Shown one piece after another: positions 33,394 through 43,006 of a stretch of DNA of 64,000 nt. The stretch's first letter is position 1. Each line of letters opens with the position of its first letter. The DNA comes from Eoetvoesiella caeni (GTDB lineage: Bacteria; Pseudomonadota; Gammaproteobacteria; Burkholderiales; Burkholderiaceae_B). The notes below the pieces were generated by a model. It was not told the origin of the DNA. It saw only the letters and a program-made list of their open reading frames with translations, and made no database searches. The translations under genes and the position numbers were made by a program. The stretch is taken from positions 1 through 64,000 of the forward strand of contig NZ_QNRQ01000002.1 of NCBI RefSeq assembly GCF_003315175.1. Direction: 5' to 3'.

Positions 33394-35493
33394 TCAGGCT
33401 GCGGTAGGCCGCAACACCAAGTTGCCTAGCCGATCGACGGTTCCGCGGCTACCTTCCGGAACGGCGATGGTAGTAGTAGGCGTTTCGACAACGGCAGGGC
33501 CATCAATCTCGGCACCCACTTTTAAAGCCTGATAGTCATAGATTTTTGTTTCCTGCCAGCCCTTCCTGACATCAAGGAAAACTCGGCGGGTACCGCTACT
33601 TTCCGGTGCGCCGGCGGCAATCTCAAGGTCGGGCAGTTTCGTGCGTATGGGCAACATACCCACAGCGCGGACTCTATAAGTAATGACCTGCAAACCCGCA
33701 TCGGCAAACCCCGAACCTTTGCCGTAAAGCCTTTCGTACAAGGCTTCGAACTCTGCCCCAACCGCATCGATAGCCTTGGCGTCCAGCACGCCGGCAGGAA
33801 CAGGAGTAGTAACTTCCGCCATCTGCATCGTGTAACGGATCTCGGCTTCACGAACATACTCGATCGTCTGAAACTCCAAACCCTGTTCTTGCATGCGGCT
33901 GCGCAGTTCTTGTTCCAACCGGCCGTAGCACTCGTTAATCGTTGCCGGCGCCACAGGCCAATTCGACGGATCCGAGGTTTCGGCAGTTAACACGATGTCT
34001 GACGAGGCCAGGCCGTACGCAGAGAAAACAGCCGCCGTAGTCCCCAATGGGATCAGGACCTCAGGCGAGCCGATATCGGCCGAATAGCTCGCCGCGTGCA
34101 CCGGCCCAGCCCCACCAAACGAATAAATTACGAAATCGCGTGGATCGTGCCCGCTGTTGACAACAACCTTACGCACCAGGTCGGCCGTCTGGGCGTTCTG
34201 TATTGTGTATATTGCGGCGGCGCCTTCTTCTACGGTAAGGCCCAGCGGCTCTGCAATCTTGGTCCGAATGGCGTCTTCAGCCATTTTTTTCGATAGTTTC
34301 TTGCGGCCGCCAAGAAAGTTATCCGGATTGATTATTCCAAGCACCAAGTCGGCATCGGTCACCGTTGGCTCGGTGCCTCCTTCGGCATAACACACAGGAC
34401 CCGGCCTGGCTCCGGCACTGCGCGGCCCGACACGAAGGTTTCCACCGCCGTCGATCCACGCAATGGCACCGCCGCCAGACCCAATAGTATGTACGTCCAC
34501 CATCGGCGTATTGATTTGATGCTGGTTCAAGACCGTCGTGGTCGTCGTTATCGGCTTTCCGTCCTGGATCAGGCCGACCAAGAATGTGGTGCCGCCCATA
34601 TCCGTTGAAATAATATTTCTGTGCCCAAGAGCCTTCGCCAAATGGACGCAACCCACTACGCCCCCGGTCAATACTGATCCTAAAGTACTCACCGCATACT
34701 TGGGCGCCTGGGCCGCCTGGACGCAACCGCCGGATCCCTGCATGACCAGAAGGGAACCTGCCAGCCCGCGGTTCCTGAGCTCGACTTCCAGAGGGCTAAG
34801 GTACGCGGCCAATCGCGGACCGACTTGCGTATTGATGATGGTCGTTGAGTTACGGGTGTATTCGCGTATGCGCGGGCTTATCTCGTGTGACACGGCCACA
34901 TACAGGCCGGGAGCAATTTCGTTCACGATCTCGCGAATGCGAATTTCGTGAATCGGGTTGAGAAAGGACCATAACAACGAAACCGCAATAGCCTCGACGT
35001 TCTGTCCCACCAGCCTGGCTACGGCCTGGCGTGTACCGCTCTCGTCAAGCTCAACGACCACAGCACCTTTGTAGTCAATACGCTCGTCGATCTCTTCAAC
35101 CAAAGACCGTTGCACCAAAGGCTCGGGCTTGTTCGTCCGCGAAATGTTCTGGATCTGCTCTGGGTCGAGCCCTGCATATCTGCCTTCAAGATTCATCATC
35201 GAGATCGAATCCGCATGACCCCGAGTGGTCAGAAACCCGACCTTTGCCACGTCCCCTGTGACGACAGCGTTCAGCGTGGACGTTGTGCCATGAATAATGT
35301 ATTTAGTCTTGCTCAGTAAATCAGGCGTCTGAACGCCCAATTCTTTCGCCAGCTCGTCAATGACATCAAGAAATCCGCGCGAAAAATCCGGCGGTGTTGA
35401 AGGACTTTTCGCAGCTGCAATCGTTCCGTCCTCGCCGGAGACAAATCCATCTGTAAAGGTTCCGCCCGTATCGACGCCGATTACGTAATTCAT
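33394..35493 (-). CDS. Hydantoinase A/oxoprolinase-family ATPase subunit (acetone/acetophenone carboxylase beta-like)
   Basis: HyuA-family protein of 699 residues of the ASKHA ATPase fold. The phosphate-binding segment is VIGVDTGGTFTDGFVSG (residues 4-20), then YIIHGTTSTLNAVV, STDMGGTTFLVGLI, RPGPVCYAEGGTEPTVTDADLVLG and FVIYSFGGAGPVHA. It would use ATP to activate bicarbonate or the substrate carbonyl. First gene of the three-gene operon, preceded by AGAGGAAC, divergent from a LysR gene. N-methylhydantoinase and 5-oxoprolinase remain alternatives, but the gamma-like subunit favours a ketone carboxylase. Confidence 0.88.
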   Translation of the reverse strand: MNYVIGVDTGGTFTDGFVSGEDGTIAAAKSPSTPPDFSRGFLDVIDELAKELGVQTPDLLSKTKYIIHGTTSTLNAVVTGDVAKVGFLTTRGHADSISMMNLEGRYAGLDPEQIQNISRTNKPEPLVQRSLVEEIDERIDYKGAVVVELDESGTRQAVARLVGQNVEAIAVSLLWSFLNPIHEIRIREIVNEIAPGLYVAVSHEISPRIREYTRNSTTIINTQVGPRLAAYLSPLEVELRNRGLAGSLLVMQGSGGCVQAAQAPKYAVSTLGSVLTGGVVGCVHLAKALGHRNIISTDMGGTTFLVGLIQDGKPITTTTTVLNQHQINTPMVDVHTIGSGGGAIAWIDGGGNLRVGPRSAGARPGPVCYAEGGTEPTVTDADLVLGIINPDNFLGGRKKLSKKMAEDAIRTKIAEPLGLTVEEGAAAIYTIQNAQTADLVRKVVVNSGHDPRDFVIYSFGGAGPVHAASYSADIGSPEVLIPLGTTAAVFSAYGLASSDIVLTAETSDPSNWPVAPATINECYGRLEQELRSRMQEQGLEFQTIEYVREAEIRYTMQMAEVTTPVPAGVLDAKAIDAVGAEFEALYERLYGKGSGFADAGLQVITYRVRAVGMLPIRTKLPDLEIAAGAPESSGTRRVFLDVRKGWQETKIYDYQALKVGAEIDGPAVVETPTTTIAVPEGSRGTVDRLGNLVLRPTAA

Positions 35494-35646
35494 GTTGTTC
35501 CTCTCACATTTTCTGTTTTGAATTTATGATTTCTAGTCGGTGCCCAGACCGCCGAATCAACCATGCCAAATGTCGTGCAGTAACCGCATTACACACACTT
35601 TAAGTTGACGGAACACATACGTCTAATCGAAAATTAATGATTCAGA

Positions 35647-35664
35647 TATAGCTGTATGGCTATA
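35647..35664. promoter_or_regulatory. LysR operator-like inverted repeat
   Basis: TATAGC-N6-GCTATA, perfect 6-bp arms, just upstream of the LysR gene in the divergent region with hyuA. It fits the LTTR T-N11-A pattern. Confidence 0.55.
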
Positions 35665-35690
35665 CTTACCGATCTAAGGGGTGTACTCAG

Positions 35691-36665
35691 ATGCGCGGCT
35701 TCGACACTCGTTTTACCCTTCAAAAGCTCGAGGTTTTCTGCGTCGTAGCAGAGTTGCAAAGCATCACTCGTGCGTCAGAGTTCCTGTGCGTCACCCAGCC
35801 CGTAGTCACATCGCACATTCAAACCCTTGAAGACAAGCTCGGGGCGAAACTGATACGTCGCGAAGGGCGCGGCATTGTGTTGACTGCGGCGGGGCTGCGA
35901 GCTCTTAAATGGGCACAGGAAATCGTCACTCGCACCCACGAGCTGGAGCGAGAACTAAGCGGCTCCGCGCCCAATATACCTGGCGCGGTCATAGCTTCGT
36001 CCATGAGCGTAGGGTCTTACCAACTGCCTGGCATCATCTGCGACTTCCAGGCCAGCCATCCTGATGGCCTGGTCAAGCTTTCGATATCGAATCCGCATGT
36101 CGCGCTCGAGGCAACGCGAACCGGGGAATGCGACTTTGCGGTAGTCATCATTTCGCCCGACCAGAACCTCGACGGCTTAGCGCTGCATCCCCTTTGGGAT
36201 GAGCCCTTGCTTTTAGTCAGCGCCGTCAACAGCCAATGGGTACCAAAAAAAGTGCAGCGAGATCAGATTTCTCAATTGCCGTTCATCAGCACAAACAACA
36301 GCTCGGTCATGCAAAAGCTTGAAGAAGGCCAGTTGCGCGCCAACGGCATCACTTCCAGGCGGGTGATCATGGCGCTTGGGCATCCAGAGGCCCAAAAAGA
36401 AGCAGTACGCCGCGATGTCGGCGTCTGCTTCTTCTTCAAGTCATCCGTCATTCACGATGTGGACCGCGGCGACTTACAGCCGATAGAAACGCCCGGCCTT
36501 GCCATGTCGATCCCTCTTTACCTGGTACACCGCAAAGATAAAGAGCTTTCATTATTTCAGGAAGAACTGAAACAGCACATCAAGTCGGCAAGGCCGGCCG
36601 GCGTCATTCCCTTCAAGGACAGACAAGAAATAGCAAACTTGTCTACGGCAAAAGGGACTTTTTAA
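35691..36665 (+). CDS. LysR-family regulator divergent from the hydantoinase/carboxylase operon
   Basis: LTTR of 324 residues. The helix-turn-helix is [29 protein letters not shown] (about 23-51), followed by a LysR substrate-binding domain starting near [18 protein letters not shown]. It probably activates the divergent three-gene operon in response to its substrate. Its stop codon overlaps that of lipA, so the two genes converge with no gap. Confidence 0.9.
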   Translation: MRGFDTRFTLQKLEVFCVVAELQSITRASEFLCVTQPVVTSHIQTLEDKLGAKLIRREGRGIVLTAAGLRALKWAQEIVTRTHELERELSGSAPNIPGAVIASSMSVGSYQLPGIICDFQASHPDGLVKLSISNPHVALEATRTGECDFAVVIISPDQNLDGLALHPLWDEPLLLVSAVNSQWVPKKVQRDQISQLPFISTNNSSVMQKLEEGQLRANGITSRRVIMALGHPEAQKEAVRRDVGVCFFFKSSVIHDVDRGDLQPIETPGLAMSIPLYLVHRKDKELSLFQEELKQHIKSARPAGVIPFKDRQEIANLSTAKGTF

Positions 36666-37660
36666 ATCCCCTCAACCCCCGCCGCATGCGCTTGTTCGTC
36701 GGCGTGGTACGAAGAGCGGACCATGGCGCCCACCGCGGCATGGGTGAAGCCCATGGCGTAGGCTTCGCGCTCGAACATTTTGAAGGTGTCGGGGTGGACG
36801 TAGCGCAGCACGGGCAAGTGGTGCTCGGAAGGCTGCAAATACTGGCCGATAGTCAGCATGTCGACGTTGTGCTCGCGCAGGTCACGCATGACTTGCAGGA
36901 TCTCTTCGTCGGTTTCGCCCAGGCCCAGCATAAGTCCGGACTTGGTCGGAACATGGGGGTAGAGCTTTTTGAATTCCGATAAAAGCTTAAGCGAATGGTT
37001 GTAGTCCGAGCCCGGCCGCGCCTGTTTGTACAAGCGGGGCACGGTTTCCAGGTTGTGGTTCATGACGTCGGGGGGGCCGCCGTTCAGTATTTCCAGCGCG
37101 CGGTCCAGTCGACCACGAAAGTCGGGCACCAGCACTTCAATTCGGGTGGCTGGCGACAGCTTGCGCACGTTCTGGATGCACTCGACAAAGTGGCCTGCAC
37201 CGCCGTCGCGCAAGTCGTCACGGTCGACCGACGTAATCACCACGTAAGACAGCTTGAGCGCGGCAATGGTACGGGCGAGGTTTTCGGGTTCGTTGACGTC
37301 CAGGGGGTCGGGGCGGCCGTGGCCTACGTCGCAGAAGGGGCAGCGGCGGGTGCATTTGTCGCCCATGATCATGAACGTGGCCGTACCCTTGCCGAAGCAT
37401 TCGCCGATATTCGGGCAAGAGGCCTCTTCACACACCGTATGCAAGTTATGTTCGCGCAAAATACGCTTGATGTCGTGAAAGCGCGAACCCGGCAATGCCG
37501 CCTTGACGCGGATCCACTCGGGCTTTTTAAGGCGTTCGGCCTGGACGACTTTGATTGGAATGCGCGAGGTCTTGGCCTGGGCTTTTTGCTTCATGGTGGC
37601 ATCGTAGGCCGGCTGGACCGGTACGACACGGGGAGCAGTCTGATCTAAGGGAGTAGTCAT
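36662..37660 (-). CDS. lipA: Lipoyl synthase LipA (radical SAM)
   Basis: Radical SAM enzyme of 332 residues inserting sulfur into octanoyl groups. The auxiliary cluster motif is [12 protein letters not shown], the SAM cluster motif CTRRCPFC, and the C-terminal Ser of the auxiliary cluster is in [10 protein letters not shown]. The ATG at 37660 has AGGA upstream; the longer open frame has no homology. It follows lipB on the same strand after 219 bases. Confidence 0.96.
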   Translation of the reverse strand: MTTPLDQTAPRVVPVQPAYDATMKQKAQAKTSRIPIKVVQAERLKKPEWIRVKAALPGSRFHDIKRILREHNLHTVCEEASCPNIGECFGKGTATFMIMGDKCTRRCPFCDVGHGRPDPLDVNEPENLARTIAALKLSYVVITSVDRDDLRDGGAGHFVECIQNVRKLSPATRIEVLVPDFRGRLDRALEILNGGPPDVMNHNLETVPRLYKQARPGSDYNHSLKLLSEFKKLYPHVPTKSGLMLGLGETDEEILQVMRDLREHNVDMLTIGQYLQPSEHHLPVLRYVHPDTFKMFEREAYAMGFTHAAVGAMVRSSYHADEQAHAAGVEGI

Positions 37661-37879
37661 TAACATTCCTGCGACTGAAGCCGGCGCCCCGCCTGGGCGG
37701 GACATTGTGCTTCGCGCTTTAAAATCGGCGGTCGAAAAAACCGCAATATTCCAAACGGATCCGCGCAAAACGCGCGAGCTGTCAGCATTTTAACGCGCCC
37801 GCCAAAACGCCGCAGAATGCCCCTGACGCCTGCAGCAGTACTGCATGGCCGGCCCACACGGCGCCTTCGACGGCAAAAC

Positions 37880-38584
37880 TCAAGCCGGGCGCCCCGCGTC
37901 CTGGGCTGGCAACGCAGCCATGCCCGGGTGGCGCGCTTCGGTTTGCGGCTGCCTGGCCGCTATCGCGCCAGCCAAACCCCGGGCCAGCATCTCGCCCACT
38001 TGCTCCACCGTGGCAGTTACGCCGCAAGCGGCCAGGTCCACGGTGCGCAAGCCTTCATAGCCGCAAGGATTGATGCCCGAAAAGGGCGACAAATCCATGG
38101 CGACATTCAGCGCTATGCCATGGTAGGCGCAACCTTTGCGCACCTTGATGCCCAAAGCCGCAATCTTGGCCAGTTCGCCATTGCGGTCGGCCATGGGCAC
38201 ATAAACGCCGGGGGCTCCTTCCTTCAGGCAGGCGCCCCGTACACCCAACTGGTCTAGCAGACGGATGGTCACGTCTTCCAGCAAGGCCACGTATTCTTTG
38301 ACGAACAGGCCCGCCCGGCGCAAGTCGACCAGGCAATACGCCACCACCTGGCCGGGACCGTGGTAGGTGACCTGGCCGCCGCGATTGCTGCGCACAACCG
38401 GAATGGCCCCGCTATTTAGGATATGTTCGGGCTTGCCCGCCTGCCCCAGCGTATACACGGCCTCGTGCTCGACCAGCCAAATCTCGTCGGGCGACTGGGC
38501 GTCGCGCCCTTCCGTATAGTCCTGCATGGCCTCCCATACCTCCAGATACGGGGCGGGACGCCGCAGCCATTTATGCTCGATCAC
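37880..38584 (-). CDS. lipB: Octanoyltransferase LipB
   Basis: Transferase of 234 residues moving octanoate from ACP to lipoyl domains. [16 protein letters not shown] is the substrate-binding block; the catalytic pair is Lys in [16 protein letters not shown] and Cys in INPCGYEG. The start is GTG, overlapping the ybeD stop as GTGA. The tail after about residue 215 is Ala/Pro-rich and probably disordered. Confidence 0.95.
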   Translation of the reverse strand: MIEHKWLRRPAPYLEVWEAMQDYTEGRDAQSPDEIWLVEHEAVYTLGQAGKPEHILNSGAIPVVRSNRGGQVTYHGPGQVVAYCLVDLRRAGLFVKEYVALLEDVTIRLLDQLGVRGACLKEGAPGVYVPMADRNGELAKIAALGIKVRKGCAYHGIALNVAMDLSPFSGINPCGYEGLRTVDLAACGVTATVEQVGEMLARGLAGAIAARQPQTEARHPGMAALPAQDAGRPA

Positions 38585-38868
38585 AGCACGATGGAAACCA
38601 TATGGTGCGCGTGCAACGCGCGGTACAGGTCGTCGAGCTGCTGGCGCGAAGTCGCTTTCACGGTAAAGGTCAGCCCAATATAGTTGCCGTTCTTGCTGGG
38701 CCGCATTTCGACCGTGGCGGCATCGAACTCCGGGTCGAACTGCCGCACCAGCTCGGTCAGGGTCTGGGCGAAATCGGGATGCGTCTTGCCCATGACCTTG
38801 ATGGGAAAAAGGCTGGGGTACTCGATAAGAGACTGTTCGGGCGGGATGTCCGGAGGGACGGAATTCAT
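38581..38868 (-). CDS. ybeD: DUF493 family protein YbeD
   Basis: Small cytosolic protein of 95 residues, ACT-like fold in the family: [21 protein letters not shown] and [31 protein letters not shown]. It commonly sits next to lipB, as here, and may regulate that region; the function is unproven. The ATG at 38868 is four bases after the dat stop. Confidence 0.9.
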   Translation of the reverse strand: MNSVPPDIPPEQSLIEYPSLFPIKVMGKTHPDFAQTLTELVRQFDPEFDAATVEMRPSKNGNYIGLTFTVKATSRQQLDDLYRALHAHHMVSIVL

Positions 38869-38872
38869 AGGC

Positions 38873-39739
38873 TTACTCCACGGCGCGGTCGTAGCCGGTG
38901 CGCAATCTGGCGTAGATTTCGCCAGGGCGCCCCGTGCCAACCGGCTTACCGTTATAGGTAACAATCGGCAGCACCTCTTTCGAGGCAGAGGTCAACATTA
39001 TTTCATCAGCCTGAGCCACTTCCTGCTCAGTAATCGGCCGGACCTCGAACGGTATGCCGGCTTCTTCAGCCAGCTCGGCCAATAAACTATAGCGTACCCC
39101 TTCCAGGATCAGATTGTCGCGCGGGGGTGCCAGCAAGGTGCCGTTCTTGACGACCCAGATATTGCAGGACGAACCTTCAGACAAATAGCCGTCGCGAAAC
39201 TGTACGACCTCGTCCACGCCGGCTTCGACCGCCGCCTGCTTGGCCAGCACGTTGCCCAACAAGGACGTGGTCTTGATTTCGCAACGCAGCCAGCGGATGT
39301 CGGGCAGGGAAATAGCTGTCAGGCCCTGTTCGCGCGGCGCCTTGCCCGGGCGTACAAAGGGCGACACCATGCCAAAAATGGTGGGCTTGACCTTGGCCTT
39401 GTCGGGAAAGGCGTGATCGCGCTTCGCCACGCCGCGCGTTACCTGAAGGTACACCAGGCAATTGCCCGGCAAAGTATTGCGGGCCAGCATGTCGCGCACC
39501 AGCGACTCCCACTGGGCGCGCTGCATGCCGGTCTGTATGCCTATGGACTTCAGGCTGCGCTCCAGGCGCGCCAGGTGGCCCTCCATGCGGAACGGCTTGC
39601 CGTTATAGACCGGCACAACGTCATAAATACTGTCGCCAAAAATAAACCCGCGATCCAGCACAGAGATTTTGGCATCGCCCAGGCGAACGAATTCGCCGTT
39701 CAGATAGGCAATGCTGTCGTTATCGACATCGGGAATCAT
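38873..39739 (-). CDS. dat: D-amino acid aminotransferase (class IV PLP)
   Basis: Fold-type IV aminotransferase of 288 residues. The PLP lysine is in RCEIKTTSLLGNVLAKQ; YLSEGSSCNIWVVKNG and the LEGVRYSLL block bind the phosphate. The sequence resembles D-alanine aminotransferases more than branched-chain ones (RGFIFGDSIYDVVPVYNG). Between dac and ybeD-lipB, it may supply D-amino acids for the wall. Confidence 0.9.
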   Translation of the reverse strand: MIPDVDNDSIAYLNGEFVRLGDAKISVLDRGFIFGDSIYDVVPVYNGKPFRMEGHLARLERSLKSIGIQTGMQRAQWESLVRDMLARNTLPGNCLVYLQVTRGVAKRDHAFPDKAKVKPTIFGMVSPFVRPGKAPREQGLTAISLPDIRWLRCEIKTTSLLGNVLAKQAAVEAGVDEVVQFRDGYLSEGSSCNIWVVKNGTLLAPPRDNLILEGVRYSLLAELAEEAGIPFEVRPITEQEVAQADEIMLTSASKEVLPIVTYNGKPVGTGRPGEIYARLRTGYDRAVE

Positions 39740-39807
39740 CTTTACACTCTGGTGTGCCTAAAACAATAAGTTTAATCCTTGCAGAGTGCAGACGCCCGGC
39801 GTTTGCC

Positions 39808-41091
39808 TTATTGGAACATCAAGCGCACTTTATCGACCATTCGGCCGAAGAAGCCGGCCTCGGCCACGCTGTCCAGTACTTGCAGCGGTTCTTCGCGCAG
39901 CAGTTTTCCGTCCAGCGAAAACGCAACCGTGCCGACCTGCGCGCCCTTGGTCAGCGGAGCCAGCAGCGGCTGGGTATAACGCGCTTCGGGCTTGACTTCC
40001 GGACCCTTGCCGCGCGGTACAGTCAGCCAGACGGGCTTGGACTGGCCAAGACCCACAGTTTCTTGCTGGCCTTGCCAAACACGGGCCTGCACCAATGGCT
40101 TGGTGCTGTCCAGGACTTTGACGGTGTCGAAGTTCTGGAAGCTCCAGTTCAACAACTTAAGGCTGTTTTCGGCGCGCGCGCTGTCGCTGGCCGCACCCAC
40201 CAGAACCGAAACGACCCGGCGTCCGTCGCGCAATGCGGTGGACACCAGGCAGTAGCCGGCCGACGAAGTATGGCCGGTCTTCAAGCCGTCGACGGTAGGA
40301 TCGGCCCAAAGCAGGCGGTTGCGATTAGGCTGCTTGATCTTGTTGTAGGTGAATTCTTTTTGACTGTAATAGTGCAGATACTGGGGGAAGTCGCGCACCA
40401 GGTTCATGGCCATGATGCCCAGGTCATGCACCGTAGTCATGTGGTCGGGGTCGGGCAGGCCCGCGGCATTCGTAAAGTGCGTGTCGGTAAGCCCCTGGCG
40501 CGCCGCCTCCTGGTTCATCATGGCGGCGAAGGCCGACTCGCTGCCGGCCACGGCTTCGGCCAAGGCCACGGTAGCGTCATTGCCCGACTGCACAATGACC
40601 CCTTGCAGCAAGTCATCGACCGACACCTGCGTATTCACCTTGATGAACATGCGCGAACCTTCGGTCCGCCAGGCTTTTTCCGAGACATTGACCTTCTGGT
40701 CTAGCGACAGGCGCTTGTTTTCAATGGCCTGGAATACGACATAGGCCGCCATGATCTTGGTCAGTGAAGCGGGTTCGACTTTGTCGTTGATATTTTGCCC
40801 GGCAATGATTTGCCCGCTGTTGGCGTCCAGGGTTACCCACGCCTTGGCGGCCAAGGTAGGGGCGGGAATCGACGAGAGTTCGCTAACCGTTGCCAAATGG
40901 CCTGTAGTCTGTCCGGAAGCGGCCGGCAGCGTGGCGGGAGCCTCGGGGGCTGCCGGCGCGGTTTGCGCGGCAGGGGCGGCGAAGACAAGCTGCGGAGCGA
41001 TCAACGCAGGCGAAAGCGCCAGGGCCACGCTAAGCGCCACGCGGCGCGACTGCTTCAGGGAAAACATGTGTACGGTTTGAGTCGTCGACAT
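39808..41091 (-). CDS. dacA: D-alanyl-D-alanine carboxypeptidase (PBP5/6 family)
   Basis: Low-molecular-weight penicillin-binding protein of 427 residues with a signal peptide ending at about LVFAA. Active-site motifs are SLTKIM (SxxK), SGNDATVALAE (SxN) and KTGHTSSAGY (KTG). The C-terminal PBP5 domain and final amphipathic helix (MVDKVRLMFQ) would anchor it to the outer face of the inner membrane. It trims the terminal D-Ala of peptidoglycan stems. ATGs at 41091 and 41067 are both possible. Confidence 0.93.
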   Translation of the reverse strand: MSTTQTVHMFSLKQSRRVALSVALALSPALIAPQLVFAAPAAQTAPAAPEAPATLPAASGQTTGHLATVSELSSIPAPTLAAKAWVTLDANSGQIIAGQNINDKVEPASLTKIMAAYVVFQAIENKRLSLDQKVNVSEKAWRTEGSRMFIKVNTQVSVDDLLQGVIVQSGNDATVALAEAVAGSESAFAAMMNQEAARQGLTDTHFTNAAGLPDPDHMTTVHDLGIMAMNLVRDFPQYLHYYSQKEFTYNKIKQPNRNRLLWADPTVDGLKTGHTSSAGYCLVSTALRDGRRVVSVLVGAASDSARAENSLKLLNWSFQNFDTVKVLDSTKPLVQARVWQGQQETVGLGQSKPVWLTVPRGKGPEVKPEARYTQPLLAPLTKGAQVGTVAFSLDGKLLREEPLQVLDSVAEAGFFGRMVDKVRLMFQ

Positions 41092-41257
41092 AAAAATTAA
41101 TTAACCCGTCCAAAAAATCAAAAAAGTGCATTCAAAAAAACTGCGTCCATTATAGGCAGTGCATCTTGCACATAGAACCGGGCAGCAAGCCCTTTATTGC
41201 AGGAATGCGCAATCATTTGCTACAAAATCCGTTAAAACGTGTCCAAACGCGCAAAAT

Positions 41258-41294
41258 GGGCCTGTTGTCTGACCTTTAGCTGAAGGGCAGGCCC
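41258..41294 (-). terminator. Possible terminator of the hydrolase gene
   Basis: GGGCCTG and CAGGCCC arms with an inner CCTT/AAGG pairing; on the minus strand it is followed by ATTTTG. Weak. Confidence 0.35.
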
Positions 41295-41350
41295 AATGCG
41301 GCACCCATCGCAAAGCGAAATCGTCGTTCCGGAAAGAGAAGACTTCGCCG

Positions 41351-42052
41351 CTAAGCCCACAATGCCAGCAATCGGTCTTGCACCAATTTTCTAAGCATAA
41401 TGAGCTTGCCATGGAAGAAGTGCGAACCGTCGGGCACGATCGTCAGCGGCAAGCCATGCGAACGCGCAAAGTCCATGGCCTCGGACAAAGGCACGACTTC
41501 GTCGACCTCGCCGTGCACCAGCAAAGTGTCCTCGGGCACGGCAATATCCCTGAACTTGAAGCGCTCTACCGCCGACCCCACCAGGATCAGCGCATCGGGA
41601 ACCGGATGTGCGCCGGAATCGGACTGCACGCCCGCTTGCCCGGCCTTGGGCGCAGCCCCCGCCGCATTGCGCCGCTCTTCTTCCATTATGGAATAAAGCT
41701 GCGCCGCCACCGAAGTCCCGAACGAGAAACCGGCCAGCACCCATTTGCCGGCGGCCGCCTCGGGGTAGCGCTGCACAAACTGGCGCACCAGTTCGCGCAT
41801 ATCGTGCGTTTCGCCCACCGCCTTGTCGAACTGGCCCTGCGACTCGCCCACGCCGCGAAAATTGGGGCGCACCGCAACAAGCCCGTCTTGCAGGCAGGCA
41901 CGGGCTATGGTGGTCACGATCTTGTTGTCGCGCGCACCGCCATGCAAAGGATGGGGGTGCAAAACCAGCGCCCAGCCGCGCGGCGCGGTTTCGGGTTGCT
42001 CTATGACGCAGTCAATAATCCCGGCCAAACCGTCGAAAGAAGTTTTTTCCAT
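41351..42052 (-). CDS. Alpha/beta hydrolase (COG2945-like)
   Basis: Small hydrolase of 233 residues. LHPHPLHGGARDNKIV begins the fold, the nucleophile elbow is AGFSFGTSVAAQL, the acid lies in LLVHGEVDEVVPL and the base in VPDGSHFFHGKL. The ATG at 42052 starts the homologous region; the open frame beyond it runs antisense into birA. No signal peptide. Monocistronic, divergent from birA. Substrate unknown. Confidence 0.87.
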   Translation of the reverse strand: MEKTSFDGLAGIIDCVIEQPETAPRGWALVLHPHPLHGGARDNKIVTTIARACLQDGLVAVRPNFRGVGESQGQFDKAVGETHDMRELVRQFVQRYPEAAAGKWVLAGFSFGTSVAAQLYSIMEEERRNAAGAAPKAGQAGVQSDSGAHPVPDALILVGSAVERFKFRDIAVPEDTLLVHGEVDEVVPLSEAMDFARSHGLPLTIVPDGSHFFHGKLIMLRKLVQDRLLALWA

Positions 42053-42145
42053 ATCCGCTATTGTGACGCACACCCAAAAAAAGACAATTAAAGGCAATAA
42101 TAGCGACTGCCGCCCAAACCTCACTATATTAGCGTCCTGCCCAGC

Positions 42146-43006
42146 ATGCTTGAACCCATCGCCACCGCTCTGCCAGATCCGCCGCTCTTGATACAGCAGC
42201 TGCAGCCGGCCTTGCCGCAATTCAAGCAGATCGAATGGTTCGAACGCACCGCATCCACCAATGCCGACCTTCTGGGCAAAGCACGCAACAACGAACTGCA
42301 ATTGGCCCGGCCATGGCTGCTGGGCGCCCACCTTCAGGACGAAGGCCGCGGCCGCGCCGGGCGCACCTGGCAAAACCGGGCCGGCGCCAACCTGATGTTC
42401 TCCTGCGCTTTCGACGCCTTCGTGCCCTTGCAACTGCTGCCCTCGCTTTCTCCCATAGCGGGTATTGCCGCCTGCGAAGCGCTGCGCGGCCTGCTTGAAC
42501 CGGACCAGCGCCGGCACCTGGCCATGAAATGGCCCAACGACCTGCAATGGAAAGGGGCCAAGCTGGCCGGCATCCTGGTTGAAACCACCCGCGCCGGAAC
42601 CTCGCGCTTGTCTGCGGATCATTACGTGGCGATCATGGGCATAGGCATCAACCTGAACGACGCCCGCGCGCTAAGCCAGTCGCTGAACCGCCAGGTGGCC
42701 GACTGGGCCGAGGTCGCCGCTTGCGATGCACTGGCGGCAGCCACACCCTTGCACAAGCTGGTCAGCGCCATTGCACAGGCCTGGTACGAAGCCCTGAACG
42801 CCCTCATCAGCGAAGGGTTTCATGCCTTCCCCGTACGCCACGCCGCTGTCGACGCCCTGGCCGGCCAACACGTGAACATCCTGGATGAAGGCCGCATCAT
42901 CAATGCCGGCATCGCATGCGGCATCAACAAGCTGGGCCAATTGTTGCTGCGCACGCCGGACGGCGAAACCTCCGTCACCGTGGGCGACGTTTCGGTGCGG
43001 CCATGA
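42146..43006 (+). CDS. birA: Biotin-[acetyl-CoA-carboxylase] ligase BirA (monofunctional)
   Basis: Biotin protein ligase of 286 residues. The biotinyl-AMP loop GRGRAGRTWQ and the lysine in KWPNDLQW are present, and the C-terminal SH3-like domain follows. There is no N-terminal DNA-binding domain, so it is not the E. coli-type repressor. Its stop overlaps the coaX start as ATGA. Confidence 0.94.
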   Translation: MLEPIATALPDPPLLIQQLQPALPQFKQIEWFERTASTNADLLGKARNNELQLARPWLLGAHLQDEGRGRAGRTWQNRAGANLMFSCAFDAFVPLQLLPSLSPIAGIAACEALRGLLEPDQRRHLAMKWPNDLQWKGAKLAGILVETTRAGTSRLSADHYVAIMGIGINLNDARALSQSLNRQVADWAEVAACDALAAATPLHKLVSAIAQAWYEALNALISEGFHAFPVRHAAVDALAGQHVNILDEGRIINAGIACGINKLGQLLLRTPDGETSVTVGDVSVRP

